Shown here: positions 25,401-35,800 of the stretch, one piece after another
Numbering within the stretch: position 1 is the stretch's first letter
How the letters are laid out: each line of letters opens with the position of its first letter
NCBI GenBank assembly: GCA_018857735.1
Contig: JABMCL010002848.1
Coordinates: 287,501 to 351,500, forward strand
Source of the DNA: Alviniconcha marisindica
Lineage: Eukaryota; Mollusca; Gastropoda; Provannidae
Length of the DNA stretch: 64,000 nucleotides
Direction of reading: 5' to 3'
Program-made: the position numbers and the translations under genes
The notes under the pieces: generated by a model
Told to the model about the DNA's origin: nothing
The model's input: only the letters and a program-made list of their open reading frames with translations
Database searches by the model: none

Positions 25401-28400
25401 CACTTCTAAAACGGTGGAAGTCAATGTGATGGGTCAAAATCAAACCCAGAAGTTGGCATGCAACTTCCTGAGTGCCAGGAGACAAAGGGTCCAGCAGACA
25501 GACTGGCAGGCAAAGCAGCCACCACAAGTGGTGTGCAGAAGAAGTGAAGTGTTGAGACAGATTATGAAGCCAAGGACATGACCTTGTCAATCACCTGGAG
25601 AAGAGAGATGTAGAAAGAGGAACTGCTTGATGATCTGTCCTTGAAATGATGAGAAATGGCCACTGTCAGTCGGACCAGCAATAGGAAACACAGAAACTTC
25701 TGAGAGACAGGGTGGAGCACATTATTGGCTTTCTGAAGCATGTAGAGACCGTCTTGAGCTGCACTAGGGTACAGTCTGCATTCCTGCATGTATGCACATG
25801 AACATAGTGAACGTGCAATTTCTCACCATGTATGAAACTTTAGTTTTGTCCTGTTTGAGCAGAAGAGTGAAAACGTGATGCTTGACTGGTGTGTACCTGC
25901 TAGCATGTCTGTTGCAGGCTTGCTACGGCATCCAGTCGATCCCAGAAGGCACCTGGTTGTGCCGGACATGTGCGCTCGGGGTCAAACCCAGCTGCATGCT
26001 CTGTCCCAAGGTGGGAGGAGCCATGAAAAGCACAAGGTACTCCTGGACTTCTGTGTCCTTAGAAGTGTGTTGTTCATGTTATATATCCCCCCCCCCCCCT
26101 CCCCCCGCTTAATGATAAGGTTCTGCATGCTCTGTCCCAAGGTGGGAGGAGCCATGAAAAGCACAAGGTACTCCTGGACTTCTGTGTCCTTAGAAGTGTG
26201 TTGTTCATGTTACATATCCCCCCCCCCCCCCCACCCCCACCCCCGCTTAATGATACGGTTCTGCATGCTGTGTCTCAAGGTGGCAGGAGCTATGAAAAGG
26301 ACATGGTTCTCCATGACTTCCCTGTTGCTAAGGCTTGTTAGTCATGTTGCGTTTCTAGAGCACCCTATCTTGTTTGGGCTTGAAGTGCCTCAGAACCCCC
26401 TCCCGCAGTCCGCCCTACGCTCCAAATCAAATTACTACACTTAAAGTCTGATTTTGCTGCTCTTAAGTCTGGTGTAGCGTTGGCAGCTCTGTATTCCAGG
26501 ACTTCTCTGTTTAAAGGCTTGTTCATCGGGTTGTGGGAATAGTCATAAAGAGGATGGAGTAACATGAGAAAAGTGGGAGTTGCTCTCTAGATGTTAGGTC
26601 ACAGTGAGGGAAATGCTCTGTGATTATCCAGTTGCTGTGAGGGATAAAAAAAAATGTTCTTAAGTGGGTGGGAGTGGGGGACCCTATGCAGGCTTAAGTG
26701 GGTTCTTTTTTCTACGTGCCCATGTCACCAAGTGTGCCTGAAAGGAGGGATTTAAAACACTGGGGGGCATGTACCTTTGAGTTTTGGGATGTTGTATTTA
26801 CTTTCATGCCAGGTGAGAGTTTATTATAGATGATTCCGGTCTCTGTTGTTGTGCCCCTGTTACGTGTGTGAGTGACATCTGTCAAGCGCCGTTTCTTCCT
26901 TGTTTTCAGGAGTGGCACAAAGTGGGCCCACGTCAGCTGTGCTCTGTGGATCCCGGAGGTCAGCATCGGTGTGCCAGAGAAGATGGAGCCCATCACCAAG
27001 ATCTCCAACATCCCTGTGAGTAGACTGACCTCTGCTCTGAAGGGGCAGTGAGTAGACTGACCTCTGCTCTGAAGGGGCAGTGAGTAGACTGACCTCAGCT
27101 CTGAAGGGGCAGTGAGTTGACTGACCTGCTCTGAAGGGGCAGTGAGTAGATTGACCTCTGCTCTGAAGGGGCAGTGAGTAGACTGACCTCTGCTCTGAAG
27201 GGGCAGTGAGTAGACTGACCTCTGCTCTGAAGGGGCAGTGAGTAGACTGACCTCTGCTCTGAAGGGGCAGTGAGTAGACTGACCTCTGCTCTGAAGGGGC
27301 AGAGTCATGCTGACCTGAGCTATGTTGGGGCAACTGATGATACTGACCTCATCTCTGAGGTTTAGCCAAAAATGGAATTGGGTCAGCTGTTTTCATTGTT
27401 GAAAACCTTATTTCTGCATCTCTCCTTGGCATTGGACAGAATGCTGATGGTTATTTTTTTAAAGTTGTAAGGTGTGAAATGTATCAGACAAAAAGTTACG
27501 AAAATAGTAAATCAATTACTTTACTGCGAACCAGGTTGTATTGAACTTTTGTTTACTCAGTTAATTTCTGTGAAATGATAGAATCTTGTTCTCTATTTTT
27601 TCGCCTACATTGTTGAGTTGCACTTATAGCACAGCCGTTTCTGTGAAATGACAGAATATTGTTCTCTGGTCTTTCAGCCAAGTCGCTGGGCGTTGATCTG
27701 CTGTTTGTGTAAAGAACGTGTGGGGGCCTGCATCCAGTGCTCAGTGAAGACGTGCAAGACGGCGTTCCATGTCACATGCGGCTTCAGCAACAACCTGGAG
27801 ATGAAAACCATCCTGGACGAGTCGGATGAACATGACGGGGTCAAGCTCAAGGTTAGCTTAGCGGCACAGGTTTGGTGGGGTAGATGTTGTTTGGTGGGGT
27901 AGATGTTGTTTGGTGGGGTAAATGTTGTGAAAGTGGGCAGGGCTATGGTCTGTGTTTGATTTGTGTCTTTATTGATGATTTACATAAAGACAAGATTTCT
28001 AGACATATTGTTTGTGTGCTTAACTGTTCAGAGTTTATATTAATTGTGTTGATCCTTCTCGCATGAAACATGTACACAAAGTACCCAATTTATTGCTTAA
28101 ATCTCCTGAAACATGTGCATAAAGTATCATGTTTAGGGCTTGTATCTCATAAAACATGCCACAGAGTACTGTGTTTAGGGCTTGAATCTCGGGGGAAACC
28201 GAAGCTTCAAAGACCAGGTTTAGGGCTCCATTCTGGTGAACAAGCACATGTAGCACTAATTCCAGGACTTAATCTGATGAATCCAATGTGAGCTTAGAAG
28301 GCAGGTGTTGTCCAACAGGCGTATTGCCCCAAGCACACCAAGAAGCGAGAACGGGGCCACTCGGAGTCCGACACAGACTCTCCCCGCAAGGAGGGCCCCC

Positions 28401-31400
28401 CAACGCCCAAAAAAGAGCTGACGCAGCAGGAAAAGGCCAACCTTCGGGCGAAAAAGTAAGTTGTGTTTTCACTGGCTTCTGCCTTGGATGTGGATAAAAG
28501 TGGTGCCCTGGAAATCGTCATGTGTTGAAATTGGTCAGAGTGCAAACTTCTGCTGAAAATGGTCAGAGAGTTCTGCGTTTGGAAAGTGATCGTAGAAGAA
28601 ATTCTTCTTGTTGAAATTGGGGTGAGAAAGGAAGTTTGGCATGTTGAAACTGATCTGAGAGCAAATTCCTCTAGTTGGAAATGATCAGAAAAGATAATTC
28701 TCCTGTTGAATTTGGCCAGAGAGAAGAGGTCCTTCATTTGGATTGATGTATTCTACCTGTTGTTTCTTTGGTCAAGCCACAATCACTTTCTGGCAGTTTT
28801 TGCACTTATGTCATTGTCTTTGTGAAAAATGCCAGAAAATGAAACTTGTTGTAGTTTGTGAAGACCTTTCAGAGGCCCCACAAAAGAAGCATTGGAACTG
28901 ACTGGCACTTTGTTTTCCTAGGTGTACCGCTCGGACCTCCCAGGGGGTGCCGACCCGTGACTGCCCAAGCAGTCCTCTGGACCCCACAGCGTAATTTCCT
29001 TGTTTTGCACATTGTCCCCTGTCAGCCCTGGCTGCCTGTGTTTACAGCGGTTTTGTAGTGGCACTTAGTAGTCCGAGGAGAAAAGAAGTTGGCAGCTCTT
29101 GTCTTGGCTGGGGGAGGGTGGAACTGGGGGCCCAGTGGCACATTCACAGGACCTAAATTGATATTGGAACTGCTGTTCCCATCTGCCCTGTGCTTGCATT
29201 GGACTCTTCCAGCCCTCCTCTTCTGCAAGCTAGGGTTGTCCCAAGTTTTTGTTTGGGGTGGGGGGGGGGGGGGGGTCTGCTCAAAGAGGTCACTGATTGA
29301 AGAGAGAGAAGTTGGGGCTAAGAATGGGCAAGTTCGTGGGAGTTGAACATGGTTGAGGTCACTGATGTAAAAAAGGAAAAGTGGGGGCTAAGAATAAGCA
29401 AGTTATTGGTAGTGGTGGGTTGGACATGGTAGCCAAAGGCTCACTGCTTTGTAACTAAAACAAACACGTGTGCAGCTGAAATGGCCCCTTGGTGAAGGAT
29501 CGGCATAGCTGCCTGTGTTTTGCATGTTCCGTCATGCTGTCTAGCTGTTCAGCCTTCTTGTCAAAGGGTGGCCAACTTCTTTCCTTTGGTTTTTATTTCT
29601 TTTTTTAATTTTTTTACTGCACTTGGGGGGGGGGGGGGGGGGGGCTTGACGATGTTGATAAGTACGGGGTGGGTGGGGGCTTGACGATGTTGATAAGTAC
29701 AGGGGGAAGGGAATGACCCACAGATACATGGAGTCCAGTGAGTGGGAGGGTTGCATTCCATGTGTTTTTGTTTCTGCATTGAAATAAGTTGTGAGTCTGA
29801 AATCTGATGGCTTTGTTTTGTGTGCTTTATCTGCACAGTTGGGTTTGAAAGGGGCGCCAAAAAAAAGAAGCCTGATTTTTAGAAAATTGTTTTCATGGGA
29901 CCTCCCCCCAGACTGGCTGCTGTTGCCTGAACAGAAAAACTCTTTCCTGAAATGGAAAGGACTGGGGCAGGTGCAGTGGGCTGACCTTGTTGTTGGCACA
30001 CTGAGCCGCCTGGTGGGAAGAGTTGTCCGGTGTAGTGAACATGCCTGAAGTGTGAGAGTGGGTAGGGGTTGGTAGGAAGAAAGTGGGTAAGGAGAAAAGG
30101 CTGACTGGCTGACCTTGTTGTTGGCACACTGAGCTGCCTGGTGGGAAGAGTTGTACAGTGTAGTGAACATGCCTGGGGTCGGGGGGGGGGGGGGGGGGGG
30201 TAGAAAGGGTTGACTGACTGACCTTGGCAGACTGAACAGCCAGGGAGAAGAGTTCTACAGTGTAGTGAACATGTGTGAAGTGTCAGAGAGGGTAGGGTAG
30301 GGCAGGTAGGAAGACAGTGGGTATGGATACAGGGCTAACTGACTGCCTTTGTTATTGGTAGGCTGAAGAGCCTGGAGGAGGAGTTCTACAGCGTGGTGGA
30401 CATTGCGGAAGTGTGCCAGGCCCTGCAGTTGGAAGAAGAGGTTGTTGACATTGTCCGCGTCTACTGGCAACTCAAGCGCAAGGTCAGGCGCTCTTCTGTC
30501 TGTATCGCATCCACCTTTCTTTTGTGTCATCTTCTGTCTGTATTGCATCCACCTTTCTTTTGTGTCATCTTCTGTCTGTATTGCATCCACCTTTCTTTTG
30601 TGTCATCTTCTGTCTGTATGCATCCACCTTTCTTTTGTGTCATCTTCTGTCTGTATTGCATCCACCTTTCTTTTGTGTCATCTTCTGTCTGTATTGCATC
30701 CACCTTTCTTTTGTGTCATCTTCTGTCTGTATTGCATCCACCTTTCTTTTGTGTCATCTTCTGTCTGTATTGCATCCACCTTTCTTTTGTGTCATCTTCT
30801 GTCTGTATTGCATCCACCTTTCTTTTGTGTCATCTTCTGTCTGTATTGCATCCACCTTTCTTTTGTGTCATCTTCTGTCTGTATTGCATCCACCTTTCTT
30901 TTGTGTCATCTTCTGTCTGTATTGCATCCACCTTTCTTTTGTGTCATCTTCTGTCTGTATTGCATCCACCTTTCTTTTGTGTCATCTTCTGTCTGTATTG
31001 CATCCACCTTTCTTTTGTGTCATCTTCTGTCTGTATCGCGTCATTGCCTCTGTATTCTGTCGCCTTCAGTCAGTGTCGTGTCACCTCCTGTGTATCGCGT
31101 CTCCTTTCTGTATTATGCCACCTTTCTTTTGTGTCGCCTTCTGTCTGTATCGCATTATCACCTCTCTGTATTCTGTCGCCTTCTTTCTGTGTCGTGTTAC
31201 CTCCTGTGTATCACATCCCCTTTCTGTATTATGCCACCTTTCTTTTGTGTCGCCATCTGTCTGTATCACATCATCGCCGCTCTGTATTGTGGTGCCTTCT
31301 TTCTATGTCATCACCTTTTTGTATCATATCCCCATTTTTGTCGTATGCTAGTTGCTACCTTGTGGGTGTATTGTGTCCCCTTCGTTCTGTTATCACATCC

Positions 31401-32796
31401 TCTTTCAGTTATGCCACCTCCTTTATATTGTGTCACCTTCTTTCTGAATCTTGTCATTTCTCTGTATTGTGCCTCCACCTTTCTGTGTCATGTCAGCATT
31501 CTGTCGCATCACCTTTCTGTGTCACACCACCTTACCTTCCTGTATCATTTACCTTACTGTGTTATGTCACCTTTCTGTGTCATGCACCATTCTTTGTTGT
31601 GTCATCTTTCTGTGTTACACCATGTTACCTTTCTGCTTCATTTACCTCACTGTGTTACATTGCCTAATTACGTTGAATGTTTTGCACTTCCCTTTATAAA
31701 TGTATTTTACAAAATATGAAGCATGTTAAGGTAATGTTTGTGTATTTTTTAAAGAATTGTACAAAACTTTTACATAGAATGTTTTACAATTTCCTTTATA
31801 AATAATCAGGAGATAAATCTAATTTTTTTGTTAGCCCTGATATAACCCTTTGTGGTTGACTGGGCTCAAAGCACTAACTAACTAACTATCGCACCACCTA
31901 AAGCCCCTTCTTAACTTGGCAAATGTTTGTTCGCTGAACATACTTCGGACAGTTCGACGCACTATGATTTGTTTCTTAGTTGAACTTTTAGTTCGCTGAA
32001 CTTGGTTCGGGCAGTTCGAAGAATTTACTTGTTCTCAACTGGCTTGTAATGAGATGCAAGCTTTGGCCTGAACTTGCAGCAGACAGCATGATCGAAAATG
32101 TAGGCTAAAGTCAAGTCAATATACTTTAGTCATCCCTCGCAGGGTAATTCAACTAACTGCTGTCTCATTCTGGGTTTCTGAGACAAGGCTGCGCCTCCCA
32201 CAAGTCAACAAAAAAACAAATTCCCTCCAAAGCGAGTGAAGAACCTAGCGACACTGTCATCCATTTATATTTATATTTTTCTTCATCCACAGGAGAGCTC
32301 TGCTCTCAGCCAATCAGAGGCAATGATTGTCGAATAGGGTGAATGTTCCCAGAACATGTTGAGCGAAGCTTTTTGGACCCCGAATATAGCTTCAACGACT
32401 ACTTCCAACTAGGTTTGCGAAGAGAAGTTCGCCCAATTAAGAACCAACTAGGTTCACTGAATACTTCCAACTAGGTTCACAAACAAAACAATCGCCCAAT
32501 TAAGAACGGGCTTTACCTTTCTTGGGGTATTCGGTAACTGTTGAAGACTGTCAGTCACACAGGTTCACTGTGTATGTGAGTGTATGCATGTGAGGTGCTG
32601 TCTGTACTGACATCACAGGTGGGGGACAAGCCTAGGTAGGGTACAGTTACATGGGGAACTGATGATGACTGGCTGTCCTGCAGCTTCACTCAGTGTGTGT
32701 CTCTGCTGACTCACTCTGTGTCAGTGCTGATTCACTGTGTCTGCGCTGACTTACTGTGTGTCTGTGCTGATTCACTGTGTTTGTTTGTGCTGATTC

Positions 32797-32831
<35 letters not shown>

Positions 32832-35800
32832 ATTCACTGTGTGTGTGTGTGTGCTGATTCACTGTGTGTGTGTGTGCTGACTCACTGTGCCCGCGCTGAC
32901 TTACTGTGTGTGTGTGCTGACTCACTGTGCCTGTGCTGATTCACTGTGTGTCTGTGCTGATTCACTGTGTGTGTGTGTGTGCTGACTCACTGTGCCTGTG
33001 CTGACTTAGTGTGTGTTTGTCGATTCACTGTGTGTGTGTGTGTGTGTGCTGACTCACTGTGCCTGTGCTGACTTAGTGTGTGTGTGTTTGTCTGTGCTGA
33101 TTCATTGTGTGAGTGTGTGTGTGCTGACTCACTGTGCCTGTGCTGACTTGTGTGTGTTTGTGCTGATTCACTGTGTGAGTGTGTGTGTGATGACTCACTG
33201 TGCCGCGCTGACTTACTGTGTGTGTGTGCTGACTCACTGTGCCTGTGCTGATTCACTATGTGTCTGTGCTGATTCACTGTGTGTGTGTGTGTGCTGACTC
33301 ACTGTGCCTGTGCTGACTTAGTGTGTGTTTGTGCTGATTCACTGTGTGTGTGTGTGTGTGTGTGTGACTCACTGTGCCTGTGCTGACTTAGTGTGTGTGT
33401 GTTTGTCTGTGCTGATTCATTGTGTGAGTGTGTGTGTGCTGACTCACTGTGCCTGTGCTGACTTAGTGTGTGTTTGTGCTGATTCACTGTGTGAGTGTGT
33501 GTGTGATGACTCACTGTGCCTGTGCTGACTTAGTGTGTGTTTGTGCTGATTCACTGTGTGTGTGTGATGACTCACTGTGCCTGTGCTGACTTAGTGTGTG
33601 TTTTGTGCTGATTCACTGTGTGTGTGTGATGACTCACTGTGCCTGTGCTGACTTAGTGTGTGTTTGTGCTGATTCACTGTGTGTGTGTGATGACTCACTG
33701 TGCCTGTGCTGATTAGTGTGTGTGTGTGTTGTGCTGATTCACTGTGTGAGTGTGTGTGTGATGACTCACTGTGCCTGTGCTGACTTTGTGTGTGTTTGTG
33801 CTGATTCACTGTGTGTGTGTGATGACTCACTGTGCCTGTGCTGACTTTGTGTTTGTGTTTGTCTGGGCTGATTCACTGTGTGTGTCTGTGCTGATTCACT
33901 CTGTGTGTGTGTCTGTGCTGACAGTGCAACTGGGACAAGCCGTTACTGACGCCCAAGACAGAGGAGGCGGACATCCTGGAGAAGCAGCAAGAGGACAGTC
34001 TGGTGGCTCGCATGAAGATGTTTGTTCACCTACGTCAGGATCTGGAGAGGGTCAGTGTTCATGTGTGGAATTGGGGGTGGGGGTTGCGGTAAACTGCTGG
34101 TGCACTGCACATAGTGTCAGAAAGGTCACTGTGGGGTGGAGGGATTAAAAATGAGGATTTTTATGAATGGATTTTTTTTTCTCAACAAACAGAAAGAGAA
34201 AAAATGGCTCTCATTTGAGAGACAATTCGCATGCCTGTGGAAGACATACTAGTGTGGGGGTGGGAGGGCATAAAATCATCTTTCGCAGATCCCTCCGGAT
34301 AAAAAATAAATACATCACTGGGTATTTTGAAACGAACCTGTAATTTGTATCACTTTTCATTAATCACTGGGTATTTTAAAACAAGCTTGTAATTTGTATC
34401 ACTTTTGATTAATCACTGGGTATTTTAAAACAAGCTTTTATTTTGTATCATTTTTATTAAAAAAGCTTGTAATTTGTATCACTTGTTAATCACCTCTTCT
34501 GCCAGTTACACAAAACATGTTTTCAAAAAGTCTGGTTCCTTTACAGATGTATTGGCACAACTTGCGGTAGGTGAGTGTGCAAACTAGCACCATGCTTAGA
34601 TATTTCCAACCCAGCTTCAGCACCTCAATTGTTTTCCTTGTGTGGGCAGGTGCGAAACCTCTGCTACATGATTGGCAAGCGAGAGAAGATGAAGCGGCAG
34701 TTTTTCCGCTCCAGGGAGTACGTCTTCACCAGCATGGTGCGTGTTCTGCTGGACAAGACCATCAGCTTGTCAGATGCCGACGTCGATGACATCGTTCACA
34801 ACTACCACTTTGATTCCATCTACGACGACTATGGTCGCTCCGTTGAGAACCTGCCCCCTGAGCCGTCACAGGACGAGGATGAGGCGGGGGAGAGGGAGGA
34901 GAAAGACCTGGCCAAGGACAGTCGGGAGGGCGGGGAGAGTGCTGTGGAGGAAGGGAGAGAAGAAACTGCTGCAGAAGACGTGGAGGAGGAGGAAGAGCCA
35001 GATGAGGAGCCGTCCCAGCCGCTGCCGCCGGGTGAGAGGTGGTCCGGGGAGTTTGTCAGGTCCGGGTTCTTCCACCGCCGGCGCCACAAAAAATGGATGA
35101 AAAGCACCCTGGTGGGGAAGGCCCGGAAAAAGAAGCATCAGGCCACCGCCTCCGCTTCTGGGACTTCTGTGTCTGCCACCGCTGTTGTCAAACAGGACAG
35201 AGCTGATGACGACAGCGTCTTTTTCGCTGATGCTGATGAATCAGAGGACGAGAAAGTAAAAGGCACCTCAGTGCTCAAAGCGAGCGCGGAGGACAAGGTG
35301 GAGGATGGGAGCAACGAGTGCCAGCCCCCAATTCCCAAGCTGGTGGTCAAGTCCCAGAGAGGCTTCCACCTCCACCGGCACAGAAAGCGGCACAGGGGGC
35401 GCAAGCCCTGGCACGTCAAAAAGTCCCACCACTACGATATGGTGCCCAAGCTGGACCTCAGCACCGACGAGGATGAGGACATGAAGGTGTCACCTGTTGT
35501 GGAGCGCAGCAAGGCTGCAGTTGCTGAGGAGGGGACTGTGTCTGATGAAAATGTGACGATAGATGTGGAGGGTGAGGGCTGTGTTGGGGAGGAGAGATTG
35601 CTGCTGCAGCAGGATGTCAAATTGAAATCAGACAGCTTGAAGAAAAACTTGAACAGTGTAAAGACTCTTGACCACATAAAGATAGAACCAGGGGTAAAAA
35701 CAAAGTCTAACCGGTCCAAAACAGTGCATGGTGAAATGGAGATGAAAGCCGAGATTCAGAAGCCCAAACTGCCAGATGTTAAAACAAATTTGGACAGTGC

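Noticed and set aside
25333..25789. Minus-strand frames of 75-85 codons inside the Jade intron
   Set aside because: No recognisable domain, overlapping in different frames, and no splice context; kept as intronic sequence of unknown origin.
26712..27333. Minus-strand frames of 157-198 codons
   Set aside because: They are the reverse translation of the 32-bp donor array plus Jade exon 11 antisense.
30393..31719. Frames of 424, 438 and 275 codons, Cys/Ser/Phe-rich
   Set aside because: All three plus-strand frames are open only because of the 38-bp intronic array after Jade exon 14; the first begins inside exon 14 in a different frame or runs through the donor.
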